NCBI GenBank assembly: GCA_018242215.1
Contig: JAFECG010000021.1
Span: 1 to 64,000 of the forward strand
Direction: 5' to 3'
From: Pseudomonadota bacterium
GTDB lineage: Bacteria; Pseudomonadota; Alphaproteobacteria; Rhizobiales; Hyphomicrobiaceae
DNA length: 64,000 nt
The notes under the pieces are model-generated. The model was not told the origin of the DNA. It ran no database searches and worked only from the letters and a program-made list of their open reading frames with translations. The position numbers and the translations under genes are program-made. Positions 45,180 through 54,001 of the stretch are shown here, in pieces. Every line of letters starts with the position of its first letter. Within the stretch, counting starts at the first letter, position 1.

Positions 45180-46082
45180 ATGGCCCATCTTCGGGACGAG
45201 TATGATCCCGACGCGCGCACGGCGGCCACAGCTTGTCGTGGCAGTTTGCGTAAGGCGCCATCGGCAGCCGTTTTTCTTGCAATCGCGATGGCCTGTGGGA
45301 TTCCTCAAGCCGCACGTGCCCAGGACGCAAACCAAACGTCTCCGAATGCTTCAGCCTCTTCGTCCGATTGGATTGTGACCCTTGGCGCGTGGGGCAACTT
45401 CTCTCCGGAATATTCGGGGTCGGATCATTATGACCTCGGCGGCTCGCCCATTATCGATTTTCGCAGAGTCGGATCGCGGGAATGGCTGAGCCTGCCACAA
45501 GACGGCATCGACTATGAGTTGTTCGAAACGGAGAACTTCCGCGCCGGTCCCGTGGGCGCGATCCGCTGGGATTGGGGAAACAGCAAAGATCGCGGCCTCA
45601 AAGAGATCGGCGATACCGGCATCGATCTTTCTCTCGAGATCGGTGCTTTCGTCGAGTATTGGCCCGCAGAATGGTTGCGCACGCGGCTGGAAGCGCGGAA
45701 CGCCGTCTACGGTGCGGAAGGCTGGGTCTTCGACCTGAGCTCGGATTTCGTCTGGCATCCGACTTCGCAATGGACCTTCGCTGCCGGTCCGCGCCTGTCG
45801 ATCGCCGACGGCGACTACATGAATGCCTACTATGGTATCGACGGTGCGGAATCGCAGAGCTTGCATCTTGCGAAATACGAGGCCTCCGCCGGTGTCAGAT
45901 CAACGGGGGCTGGGCTTTATCTGGAATACAAGTGGAACGATCAGCTTTCGACGATGGCTGCTTTCAACTACGAGCGTCTGGTCGGGAGCGCGGGCGACTC
46001 TCCTTTCGTGCGCGACGACGGATCTGCGGACCAGTTCACATTTTCGCTGGGGGCGAAATACCAGTTCGTATGGAATAGATAA
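45180..46082 (+). CDS. MipA/OmpV-family outer-membrane protein
   Basis: A 300-residue protein from ATG 45180 with GGAG six bases upstream. A signal peptide covers about residues 15-40 (FLAIAMACGIPQAARA). The mature part is a MipA/OmpV-type barrel: WIVTLGAWGNFSPEYSGSD opens it, and repeating aromatic-rich strands follow to LGAKYQFVWNR. E. coli MipA is a scaffold for MltA and PBP1b, but most family members are of unproven role. It is divergent from the FAH gene and convergent with the glycosyltransferase gene. Confidence 0.88.
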   Translation: MAHLRDEYDPDARTAATACRGSLRKAPSAAVFLAIAMACGIPQAARAQDANQTSPNASASSSDWIVTLGAWGNFSPEYSGSDHYDLGGSPIIDFRRVGSREWLSLPQDGIDYELFETENFRAGPVGAIRWDWGNSKDRGLKEIGDTGIDLSLEIGAFVEYWPAEWLRTRLEARNAVYGAEGWVFDLSSDFVWHPTSQWTFAAGPRLSIADGDYMNAYYGIDGAESQSLHLAKYEASAGVRSTGAGLYLEYKWNDQLSTMAAFNYERLVGSAGDSPFVRDDGSADQFTFSLGAKYQFVWNR

Positions 46083-46117
46083 ACCGCCCTGGTCGGTCCT
46101 TCCGTTTCGTTGGCGCG

Positions 46118-46912
46118 CTAAACGTCGGACCGATTGATATTGCGCAGCACCGCGACTCTTTTTCTTCCGTCGACCCGCTTGCGCGCGGAATTCAACGCAT
46201 CTGCCCATGCGCCCATGACGTAATTTCGGACGCCGATTTCCCGCATGTTCCATAGACGGCCAGCTAGCATGACGAGCGGACCCGGTTCCCAGCGCGGGCG
46301 AACTTTCGGGCGGCCAAGTTCGGATGCGAATTGCTCGCGTTGAATGGCGAGAGCGGGATAGACGCCATATATTTTCAAGTCCTGCTGCCAAGCGAAGCGA
46401 TTGTCCAAATCGTTAGGGCGGACTCGCGGCATCGGCTTCAGCCATTTTCGGGCGCCGCGATTGGAAAGAATGTAGGCTGCGGTATTCGATGGGTTCTCGA
46501 CATATCTGATCAGTGCATGGCTGCCGAGATCCGCGACCCTGATCACGCTCTTCTTGAAGTTCGAGCTGAGGTGAATGTAATCCCAATCTTGCGGTGCGTT
46601 CGCGACGGCTTGGCTTGCGACATGCGAAAACTCGGGAACAAGAGTCGCATCGTCTTCCAGGATAATGGCGTGCGACAGCCCTCGTCCGACGATCATGCTG
46701 GCGACCACAAGATGGCTCGCATAACAGCCGACCTGGCCAGCACTCATCCGGTCATCACAAAACTCCGATTTGAGCCACTCGGGCAGGTTGCGGCCTTCCA
46801 CCGCGGAGACCCGCTCGAACTCAAGTCCGAACGCCTGCGCCTGCTGCAGCATGAACTGCCAGCGATCTTTCGAACGATCGAGATTGATGAGAAAAATCGG
46901 GATTCGGCTCAT
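46118..46912 (-). CDS. Glycosyltransferase family 25 protein
   Basis: A 264-residue member of the family that adds sugars (often galactose) to lipooligosaccharide. It opens with the family signature IFLINLDRSKDRW and has EFERVSAVEG and the GCYASHL segment. The acidic metal motif ILEDDA is intact. SNTAAYILSNRGARKWL is also characteristic. ATG 46912 is preferred over an in-frame GTG at 46930. An outer-surface polysaccharide role is likely, and it sits beside a MipA-like gene, a phage-type gene and an APS kinase. Confidence 0.85.
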   Translation of the reverse strand: MSRIPIFLINLDRSKDRWQFMLQQAQAFGLEFERVSAVEGRNLPEWLKSEFCDDRMSAGQVGCYASHLVVASMIVGRGLSHAIILEDDATLVPEFSHVASQAVANAPQDWDYIHLSSNFKKSVIRVADLGSHALIRYVENPSNTAAYILSNRGARKWLKPMPRVRPNDLDNRFAWQQDLKIYGVYPALAIQREQFASELGRPKVRPRWEPGPLVMLAGRLWNMREIGVRNYVMGAWADALNSARKRVDGRKRVAVLRNINRSDV

Positions 46913-47090
46913 GGGGAAGCTAAATCGCACAATCTGACGTGCCTTCCAATCTCAGCCGAAAATATCGCAGTCCTGCATATGTGGGAAAGGCGATTGCTGT
47001 GATTTTGAAGTAACTCTGTTCATCCGGCGGGGCGCGGATGGTTACCGCTCTTAGTTCTTTGCCGGGTCTCGATGTGCACGGAGGCCTTGA

Positions 47091-47384
47091 TCAGCCCTCC
47101 CCCAGCGCTTCAAATTTCGATATAAAAATCAGTGATTTCATCGGATAGGCGGAGCCGTCCCGTCCTTTTACGATCCAATCGCCCACATCAGCGCGACGAC
47201 CTCCTTCCGGTGTCGTGATGATCAAAGCATCCGGTGTCGTCGAGACGCCGGGTGCCGGTGTCGCAGTTCCGCAAAGATCTTCGCCGAGCCAGCCGATTAT
47301 GTCTCTCGCGTTCGCACCGTCGAACAGCATCGCTTCGATCTCGTCCGGCCGATTACGAAATCTTTTTGCACCCGCAGCAATCAT
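47091..47384 (-). CDS. Small phage-type protein
   Basis: A 97-residue protein that matches the pattern of a small phage/prophage family: a basic FRNRPDEIEAMLFDG opening and a GDWIVKGRDGSAYPMKSLIF ending, as in phage proteins with the GDWIVKG signature. The function is unknown. A weak AGG precedes the ATG at 47384. No other phage genes are in the window, so it is likely an isolated remnant or a domesticated gene. Confidence 0.6.
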   Translation of the reverse strand: MIAAGAKRFRNRPDEIEAMLFDGANARDIIGWLGEDLCGTATPAPGVSTTPDALIITTPEGGRRADVGDWIVKGRDGSAYPMKSLIFISKFEALGEG

Positions 47385-47497
47385 CTAGCCTATTCCTCAC
47401 GGTTCATACCGACGCTCTTGAAGGCGCCCTCGGTATTCATCCGTCCGCAAATTGGTTTCGGCGTCACCTCGGCCGAACGCAATATGCTGGATTCAGG

Positions 47498-48169
47498 CTA
47501 AATTATCGATGTCTCGCAGGCGAATTCCTCCTCCGAACGTTGGTGGACCAAACGCAAAATCTGGTTCACCAGTTCGTGTGGGGCGCCGCTCCCGTCCAGC
47601 GTCAGTTCCGGATTGGCGGGCGGCTCATACGCTGACGAGATGCCCGTGAAGTTCGGTATGAGGCCTTGTCGCGCTTTTTTGTATAGCCCCTTCGCGTCTC
47701 GTTTTTCGCAGACGTCCAGCGGTGTATCGAGATAGACTTCCAGGAATTCTCCTGGCTCGAACAATTCCCGCGCTTTTTGCCTCTGCGCGACAAGCGGCGA
47801 TATCAGCGAAACGATTACAATCAGGCCTGCATCGACCATCAGGCTCGCCACCTCGGCTATACGCCGAACGTTCTCCATCCGACCCTCGGGCGAAAAATCG
47901 AGATCGCCGCAAATGCCGTTTCGGCAACGGTCACCATCAAGAACGAATGCGTGGGCCCCGGCTGCGAAAAGGGCCTCATCGAGAAGGTTTGCGAGAGTCG
48001 TTTTGCCCGCGCCCGAGAGCCCGGTAAACCAAATGCAGCATGCTTTCTGCGATTTGATGGCGGATCTTTGGAGTTTGGTGACGGCAGATTCCTGCCACTG
48101 GAGATTGCCGTGAGAATGCGAGCGCCGGATTCGACGTCCAAGAGGATACATTTCCGGGCGTGTCGTCAT
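47498..48169 (-). CDS. cysC: Adenylylsulfate (APS) kinase
   Basis: A 223-residue kinase that phosphorylates APS to PAPS. Walker A is GLSGAGKTT (50-58), followed by LDGDRCRNGIC, where the family has LDGDxxR. SLISPLVAQR replaces the usual FISP-R motif with small changes. GLYKKARQGLIPNFTGISS is well conserved. A GGGGGACGGA ribosome-binding region precedes the ATG. No cysD or cysN is present, so it probably supplies PAPS for sulfation of a surface molecule or complements enzymes elsewhere. Confidence 0.92.
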   Translation of the reverse strand: MTTRPEMYPLGRRIRRSHSHGNLQWQESAVTKLQRSAIKSQKACCIWFTGLSGAGKTTLANLLDEALFAAGAHAFVLDGDRCRNGICGDLDFSPEGRMENVRRIAEVASLMVDAGLIVIVSLISPLVAQRQKARELFEPGEFLEVYLDTPLDVCEKRDAKGLYKKARQGLIPNFTGISSAYEPPANPELTLDGSGAPHELVNQILRLVHQRSEEEFACETSII

Positions 48170-48308
48170 TCCGTCCCCCGACCGACCTCAGCTTAAAAAG
48201 CTAACGCCAAACTAGAATTGTCGAACCTCTTTGTGAACGATACGACAGATTTATTCGTGGATATAGCGGCAGTGCCACAGTCCAGGCATCTATCAAGGGC
48301 CCGTCGCG

Positions 48309-48395
48309 TGGTGCGGACGGAGGGACTCGAACCCTCACGACGTTACCGTCTCAGGATTTTAAGTCCTGTGTGTCTACCGGTTCCACCACGTCCGC
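48309..48395 (-). tRNA. tRNA-Leu (anticodon TAA)
   Basis: The reverse strand folds as a class II tRNA of 87 bases. The acceptor stem GCGGACG pairs with CGTCCGC, and the variable arm (GACGGTAACGTC) is long, as in Leu tRNAs. The anticodon loop CTTAAAA gives TAA. GGTTCGAGTCC is the T arm. The 3' CCA is encoded (TGG on the plus strand at 48309-48311). Confidence 0.97.
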
Positions 48396-48464
48396 GCCGC
48401 CCGGACCTTATGGCGGTTCAGAGGGTTGAGCGCAACACGGTGATCCACGGGATCGGGCGGCTTA

Positions 48465-48980
48465 TCACGTGTGACTTTCGCCTGGAGGCGCTTGCGTGGC
48501 GGGTGGAACGTCGAATACGTGGCGCGCCTTGCGCATCAGAGACAGAAGCTCGTCGGGCTTATCGACGTTGACCGAGTGTGGATATTGTGGATCGGAGCCG
48601 ACAAGCTTGTCGGAAACGTTTCCTTCCGAATCGATGAAGAGCGTGCGCGGGACGTAGGAACCGTCCGATTGAACGAAGGCGCCGTTGATCTCTTTTTCCT
48701 TGTCGGCATCGACGAGGATCATCACGAAATCTCGCGATGCCGCGACAATCGCAGGATCCTTGAAGACCTGGCGGAAGCGCTTGCAGACCGTGCACCACGT
48801 CGCGTGGAAAACCATAATGACGGGCCGGCCGGTATGCGCCGCCTCGTAGATTCCTGACCGAGCATCACGCCAATTGATCTCGGCGCCGTTCCATTCGTCA
48901 GCATGCGCGGGCGTTTTCGCGTGCGCCGCTACCGAAATGGCGAACAACGCGAACGTAGCGACGGCGAGCGAACGGATCAT
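48465..48980 (-). CDS. Periplasmic thioredoxin-like protein
   Basis: A 171-residue thioredoxin-fold protein with a signal peptide (1-21, SVAAHA). The active site is WCTVCK with Cys63 and Cys66. It belongs to the thioredoxin_7/DsbD-gamma-like group (RPVIMVFHATWC). A cis-Pro motif YVPRTLF is present. GGAG is seven bases before the ATG. It lies 105 bases after the PanE-like gene on the same strand. A role in reducing or delivering redox equivalents to envelope proteins is likely. Confidence 0.88.
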   Translation of the reverse strand: MIRSLAVATFALFAISVAAHAKTPAHADEWNGAEINWRDARSGIYEAAHTGRPVIMVFHATWCTVCKRFRQVFKDPAIVAASRDFVMILVDADKEKEINGAFVQSDGSYVPRTLFIDSEGNVSDKLVGSDPQYPHSVNVDKPDELLSLMRKARHVFDVPPATQAPPGESHT

Positions 48981-49085
48981 GCCGGATCTCCAGGCTTCGA
49001 CTCCTTATTAGTCTCGCTTTTGAGCCGCGAAAACAAGGCCGGAGGTCTTCCCGCAGATTAACCACTCGTAATCATCGCAACTGCT

Positions 49086-50021
49086 CTACGTTTCGATCGC
49101 TTCAACGACGGAGCGCTGGTTTTCGTAAGACTGCAGATGAAGATAGGCGATGTCGAGAAGCGGTGTCGCAAGCCCGTGCTGTCGACCGCGGCGGATGATA
49201 TCGCCAACGATCTGATCGGCTTCAATGGCGCCGCCGCGTTGGATGTCGCGCAGCATAGAGGCCGCGAGTGTCAAGGAGGGATCGGTGAGGAATGTTCGGG
49301 CGAATTCCACGGTCGCTGTCTGCGGTGCATGGCCGTTAGCACGAGCTATGGCGATGCATTCGTTCAATAGGCTCATGGTAAATGTCGCACCATGCTCTGC
49401 GCGAACGATGTCGCGCACCGTCGCCCGCATCAGACACGTCGCCGCTGCAAACGCGGCAAGGAAAAACCACTTCTCCCACATTGCCAGGATGATGTTATCG
49501 GAGTGATGGGCCTCGATTCCTTGTGCAAGCGTTTCGTGTAGTTTGGCCGAAGCTGCTTGCTGCTCACTGAACCTCGGGCCCTGCGTCAGAGAGGCCAGTT
49601 CGCCGAGCTGCCGGATGGTTCCGTTCTCTGCAAGCGTTACGCTGATGTGGCACGTCCCGCCGAGAACGCGCGGCGCCCCGAATGCGGCATCGAGTGTATC
49701 GAGATGCTTCATGCCGTTGAGCAGGGGAAGCACGAGGCTTTGCGCGCCGACCGCTGGGCGTATCGCCTCGATCGCGCCGGCGAGATCATAGGCTTTGGCG
49801 CTTACAATGATCACATCATAGAAGCTGACGATTTCGTCACGCGTGATGGCTTTGACCGGCGTCGCCAGGTTTCCGGTGGCGCTTTCAATTCGTATGCCGT
49901 CGCGTGCGAGTTGATCTCGACGACGCGGGCGGACGAGAAACGTGACATCGACGCCCGCCTTCGCCAAATGACCGCCGAAATAGCCGCCGGTCGCGCCAGC
50001 GCCGAGGAACAGCAACTTCAT
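49086..50021 (-). CDS. 2-dehydropantoate 2-reductase-like (ApbA/PanE family) protein
   Basis: A 311-residue NADP-dependent reductase-like enzyme. The Rossmann motif MKLLFLGAGATGGYFGG opens the protein. VSAKAYDLAGAIEAI, LPLLNGMKHLD and the helix ...CLMRATVRDIV with WEKWFFLAA are family features. The catalytic Lys is in KW(F). PanE makes pantoate for coenzyme A, but many paralogs exist, so panE is not assigned. It is divergent from a small secreted-protein gene. An in-frame start at 50039 is an alternative. Confidence 0.87.
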   Translation of the reverse strand: MKLLFLGAGATGGYFGGHLAKAGVDVTFLVRPRRRDQLARDGIRIESATGNLATPVKAITRDEIVSFYDVIIVSAKAYDLAGAIEAIRPAVGAQSLVLPLLNGMKHLDTLDAAFGAPRVLGGTCHISVTLAENGTIRQLGELASLTQGPRFSEQQAASAKLHETLAQGIEAHHSDNIILAMWEKWFFLAAFAAATCLMRATVRDIVRAEHGATFTMSLLNECIAIARANGHAPQTATVEFARTFLTDPSLTLAASMLRDIQRGGAIEADQIVGDIIRRGRQHGLATPLLDIAYLHLQSYENQRSVVEAIET

Positions 50022-50194
50022 CGCTTTTCGACCTTTCATTCACTTCTTCGCGATCACCCGCCGCCATCAATCACATCGCATTCACGACATTCGACGATCG
50101 GAGCACGGGGAGTTGTGTGGCGGTGAGCGGGCTCGATGTCTATCTCAGATTCATCAGAGGCGGCATGAGTGCCGCGCAGATTAATGGAGTTCAT

Positions 50195-50488
50195 ATGACG
50201 CGCATCATTTTAATTGGCTTGGCCGTTGCTGGTATGGCCGCCCCAGCCTATGCAGACCAGTCTTCATCGAATAATGCAGCGGCAGCGGTCAGCGCGGAGC
50301 TTGCGAACGCCGCGAATGCGCAGGAAGCTCGCGTCCAGCTTGCGCATCAGGGCTACACAGGGATTTCGCCGCTCTATAAGGACGAGCTCGGACGTTGGAT
50401 TGGTACGGCCTACAAGGACGGCCGGACCGTCATCGTGGCTCTAGCGATGCCGCGCGGGCCGCACACGGGCGAAGCTCTGACGGACTAA
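50195..50488 (+). CDS. Small secreted protein
   Basis: A 97-residue protein with a signal peptide (IILIGLAVAGMAAPAYADQ). The mature part is rich in Ala, Asn and Gln, then has QGYTGISPLYKDELGRW and IGTAYKDG segments resembling PepSY-like/YpeB-like periplasmic domains. GGAG precedes ATG 50195. It is followed by a good terminator. Function unknown. Confidence 0.72.
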   Translation: MTRIILIGLAVAGMAAPAYADQSSSNNAAAAVSAELANAANAQEARVQLAHQGYTGISPLYKDELGRWIGTAYKDGRTVIVALAMPRGPHTGEALTD

Positions 50489-50538
50489 CGTCGAAACAGA
50501 ACCGTTACCGGCTTCGTCCAGCGGGGCCGGTAGCATCA

Positions 50539-50568
50539 GCGTCTCACTTTGTGTGAGGCGCTTTTTTT
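50539..50568 (+). terminator. Rho-independent terminator after the small secreted gene
   Basis: GCGTCTCAC and GTGAGGCGC form a 9-base stem with one G-T pair and a short loop, followed by seven T residues (50562-50568). It lies 51 bases past the upstream stop and before the convergent aspS end. Confidence 0.9.
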
Positions 50569-50621
50569 GTCTCGAGTCTCTTTCGATCGTCATCCTCGGC
50601 ATGAAGGATGACAGGCAAGGG

Positions 50622-52433
50622 CTATTGCTTCTTCTCCGGCGTCACGACACGGATGGAGAGTTCGCGCAGTTGCTTTGGCGAGGCTTCGCTCGGCGCACCC
50701 ATCAGAAGATCGGCGGCCTGCTGGTTCATCGGGAAGAGCGCAACCTCGCGGACTGTCTTGCCTCCCGTCAGCAGCATGACGATGCGCTCGATACCCGCAG
50801 CCATGCCGCCGTGTGGCGGCGCGCCATACTGGAACGCGCGGAAGAGGCCGCCGAAGCGTTGCTCGACAACTTCGGGGCCGAGACCGGCAATACCGAACGC
50901 CTTGATCATCACATCAGGTTTGTGATTGCGGATGCCGCCCGACGCGATCTCGTAGCCGTTGCAGACGATATCGTACTGGTAGGCCTTGAGCTTCAAGCGA
51001 TCTTCCGTCGTCGCGGCGGCGTCGAGGGCTTCGCCGCCGCCTTGTGGCATCGAGAACGGGTTGTGGGAGAAATCGATCTTCTTGTCTTCCTCGTTCCATT
51101 CGTAGAACGGGAAGTCGACGATCCACGCGAGCGCGAAGCGATTTTCGTCGATCAGCTTCAGCTCCTGCCCGACTCGGTCGCGCGCGGCGCCTGCGAACTT
51201 ATAGAAGTTCGCAGGGTTGCCCCCGACGAAGAAGACGGCGTCGCCATCCTTCAGCCCAAGCTGGTTCTTGATTGCGACCGCGCGCTCGGGCCCGATGTTC
51301 TTTGCGACTGGACCAGCGCCCGCTTCGTCGTTCTCGCGCCAGAAGATGTAGCCGAGGCCCGGCTGCCCTTCGCCCTGCGCCCAGGAGTTCATGCGGTCGC
51401 AGAAGGCGCGGCTGCCGCCGGTCGGTGCGGGAATGGCCCAGATCCGTGCCTTCGGATCTTTCTCGATCATGCCGGCGAAGACCTTGAAGCCCGAGCCGCG
51501 GAAGTGCTCGGTCACATCTTGCATCTCGATCGGGTTTCGCAGATCCGGCTTGTCGGAGCCGTATTTCGCAATCGCCGTGTCATACGGAATACGCGGCCAG
51601 GCCTTCGTCACCGGCTTCCCGCCCGCGAACTCCTCGAAAAGGCCGGTGATGACCGGCTCCATCGTCGCGAAGACGTCGTCCTGCTCGACGAAGCTCATTT
51701 CGACGTCGAGCTGGTAGAACTCTCCCGGCAGCCGATCCGCGCGCGGGTCCTCGTCGCGGAAGCAGGGCGCGATCTGGAAATAGCGATCGAAGCCCGACAC
51801 CATCAGAAGTTGCTTATACTGCTGCGGGGCCTGCGGCAGCGCGTAGAACTTTCCGGGGTGGATGCGGCTCGGCACGAGGAAGTCGCGGGCGCCTTCCGGG
51901 CTCGAGGCGGTCAGGATCGGCGTCGGGAATTCGTTGAAGCCAGCCTCATGCATCCGGCGGCGAATCGAGCGCGTGATCTCGAGCCGCTTCATGATGATGG
52001 CGTGCAGCGTCTCGCGGCGGAGATCGAGGAAGCGATATTGCAGACGAAGATCTTCGGGGTAATCGGGCTCGCCGAAAACCGGAACGGGTAATTCCTTCGC
52101 CGCCGAAAGCACTTCGATCTCGGTCGCGTAAAGCTCGATTTCGCCGGTCGGGAGTTCCGGATTCGTCGTGCCTTCCGGCCGGTTCCGAACCTTGCCGTCG
52201 ACGCGGATGACCCACTCCGACCGAAGCATTTCAGCGGTTTTGAAGGCCGGACTGTCCGGATCGGCGACGACCTGCGTCAGACCGTAATGATCGCGCAGAT
52301 CGATAAAAAGCACGCCGCCGTGGTCGCGCACGCGATGCACCCAGCCCGAGAGGCGCGCCTCCGACCCGACGTCGGTCTTCCGGAGCGCCCCGCATGTGTG
52401 CGAGCGATAACGATGCAGCTTCGCCTCGGCCAT
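50622..52433 (-). CDS. aspS: Aspartyl-tRNA synthetase
   Basis: A 603-residue class II aminoacyl-tRNA synthetase. An OB-fold anticodon domain opens it ([20 protein letters not shown]), then class II core motifs follow: FLDLRRE, the [14 protein letters not shown] region with QLDVEMSFV, and the motif 3 signature [14 protein letters not shown]. The bacterial insertion domain (GAD) is in the middle ([10 protein letters not shown]). As in most Alphaproteobacteria, it may be non-discriminating (charging tRNA-Asn too); this cannot be read from sequence alone. It is divergent from rnd. Confidence 0.97.
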   Translation of the reverse strand: MAEAKLHRYRSHTCGALRKTDVGSEARLSGWVHRVRDHGGVLFIDLRDHYGLTQVVADPDSPAFKTAEMLRSEWVIRVDGKVRNRPEGTTNPELPTGEIELYATEIEVLSAAKELPVPVFGEPDYPEDLRLQYRFLDLRRETLHAIIMKRLEITRSIRRRMHEAGFNEFPTPILTASSPEGARDFLVPSRIHPGKFYALPQAPQQYKQLLMVSGFDRYFQIAPCFRDEDPRADRLPGEFYQLDVEMSFVEQDDVFATMEPVITGLFEEFAGGKPVTKAWPRIPYDTAIAKYGSDKPDLRNPIEMQDVTEHFRGSGFKVFAGMIEKDPKARIWAIPAPTGGSRAFCDRMNSWAQGEGQPGLGYIFWRENDEAGAGPVAKNIGPERAVAIKNQLGLKDGDAVFFVGGNPANFYKFAGAARDRVGQELKLIDENRFALAWIVDFPFYEWNEEDKKIDFSHNPFSMPQGGGEALDAAATTEDRLKLKAYQYDIVCNGYEIASGGIRNHKPDVMIKAFGIAGLGPEVVEQRFGGLFRAFQYGAPPHGGMAAGIERIVMLLTGGKTVREVALFPMNQQAADLLMGAPSEASPKQLRELSIRVVTPEKKQ

Positions 52434-52685
52434 TGCCGGAAACCCTTTGATCCATGTGGGTGAAAATCGCTGCGGAAAAGCGCACGCGGGCGACCGAAAG
52501 TCAAGGTTACCGGCAGAGTGGCGCGCGAGCAGGCGGGGAGCGAGGGCCTAGCGGACCTGAAAGTCTCAATTCAGGGCTTTTTATTGGCCTATTCCGCGGG
52601 TCTGCCGGGCCGCAGAAAAGCCGTTAGCTCCGCGACCAAGCTGATGGCGACAAGCGGCAGGCCATGCGCTATAGGCGTTGCCCTG

Positions 52686-53840
52686 ATGCGAATGATCACG
52701 ACCACGTCCGAACTGTCGGCGCTCTGCGGTGTGCTGGCAAAAAACGAATATGTAGCTGTCGATACGGAATTTCTGCGCGAGCAGACGTTCTGGCCGCTGT
52801 TGTGCCTGATCCAGCTTGCAGGACCAGAGGCCGAAGCGGTCATCGACCCGTTGAGTCCGGGCCTCGACCTCACGCCATTCTACAAGCTGATGGCCGATCC
52901 GGCGACGGTGAAGGTTTTTCACGCGGCGCGGCAAGACATCGAAATCGTCTATCTCAAATCGGAGATCGTGCCGACGCCCGTCTTCGACACGCAGGTGGCG
53001 GCTATGGTCTGTGGCTACGGCGACAGCATCAGCTACGTAAACCTCGTCAAGAAGACGACCGGCATCGACCTCGACAAAAGCTCGCGCTTCACCGACTGGA
53101 GCAGGCGGCCTCTTTCCGACAAGCAGCTCGATTATGCGCTCGCGGATGTCACGCATTTGCGGGACGTTTACGTGCGGCTCAAGCAGACTTTGGAAAAAAC
53201 CGGCCGCACGCCGTGGCTGCAGGAAGAGATGGGCGTGCTCACGAGCCCGTCGACCTACGACGCCAAGCCTGAGAATGCCTGGCAGCGGCTCAAGCTGCGC
53301 GTCAAAGGGCGAAAATCGCTGGCGGTCCTGATCGAACTCGCTGCGTGGCGCGAACGCATGGCGCAATCGCTCGATGTGCCGCGCGGGCGGGTGCTCAGAG
53401 ATGACGCGCTCTACGATATAGCCAATCAGCTTCCGGCAAGCGCCGATGCTCTGGGCCAGCTCAGGACGCTTTCCGACGGCTTTGCGCGATCGCAACGGGC
53501 GAAGGAAATCATCGATGTCGTGAAGGCGGGGCTCGCGCGCGATCCGAAGACGCTGCCGAAGATCGAGCGCAGCGAAGCGCTTTCGGCGGAAGCCAGCGCC
53601 ACGCTGGAGCTCTTAAAGGTGCTGCTGAAGGCTGCCGCCGCCGAGCACGGCGTCGCGCCGCGCATCATCGCGGATAGCGACGACCTGGAGCAACTTGCGA
53701 CATCGGACGAAGCCGACATCCTGGCGCTGCAAGGCTGGCGGCGGACGCTGTTCGGGGACGCGGCTCTGAAGCTCAAGCGCGGGGAGCTTGCGCTGACGCT
53801 CGTCAATGGCGAAGTGCGGGCCGTTCCGGCGGCGCGATAG
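52686..53840 (+). CDS. rnd: Ribonuclease D
   Basis: A 384-residue 3'-5' exoribonuclease of the DEDD superfamily that trims tRNA 3' ends. The N-terminal exonuclease motif I is VDTEFLRE, motif II FHAARQDIE and motif III YALADVTHL. An HRDC domain follows (LAAWRERMAQSLDVPRGRVL) and a C-terminal helical part ends AVPAAR. ATG 52686 gives MRMITTTSEL, matching the usual family start. The reading frame extends further upstream without support. The 252 bases between it and aspS carry the divergent promoters. Confidence 0.93.
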   Translation: MRMITTTSELSALCGVLAKNEYVAVDTEFLREQTFWPLLCLIQLAGPEAEAVIDPLSPGLDLTPFYKLMADPATVKVFHAARQDIEIVYLKSEIVPTPVFDTQVAAMVCGYGDSISYVNLVKKTTGIDLDKSSRFTDWSRRPLSDKQLDYALADVTHLRDVYVRLKQTLEKTGRTPWLQEEMGVLTSPSTYDAKPENAWQRLKLRVKGRKSLAVLIELAAWRERMAQSLDVPRGRVLRDDALYDIANQLPASADALGQLRTLSDGFARSQRAKEIIDVVKAGLARDPKTLPKIERSEALSAEASATLELLKVLLKAAAAEHGVAPRIIADSDDLEQLATSDEADILALQGWRRTLFGDAALKLKRGELALTLVNGEVRAVPAAR

Positions 53841-53850
53841 CTATTAATTT

Positions 53851-53996
53851 CGTCATCCTCGCGCAAAGCGAGCGCATGCGAGCAAGCGCGGGGATCCAGC
53901 ACAAAACTGCCGCAGGCTCATTATTGAGTCTTCGACGATTCTCGTGCTGGATTCCCGGCCTTCGACGCGCCGGGGCGCGCTCGTCCGAGAATGACG
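53851..53996. repeat. 146-base palindromic intergenic element
   Basis: CGTCATCCTCG at the left end matches the reverse complement of CGAGAATGACG at the right end in ten of eleven positions. Inside, GGGATCCAGCAC (53891-53902) pairs with GTGCTGGATTCCC (53943-53955) with one inserted base. It fills almost the whole gap between the convergent rnd and dnaJ-like genes, as REP or BIME-type palindromic repeats do. Confidence 0.7.
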
Positions 53997-54001
53997 CGCC
54001 C

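Noticed and set aside
48309-48395. Duplicated tRNA end marking an attachment site
   Set aside because: No second copy of the 3' end of the tRNA was seen within the window, so no att pair can be claimed.
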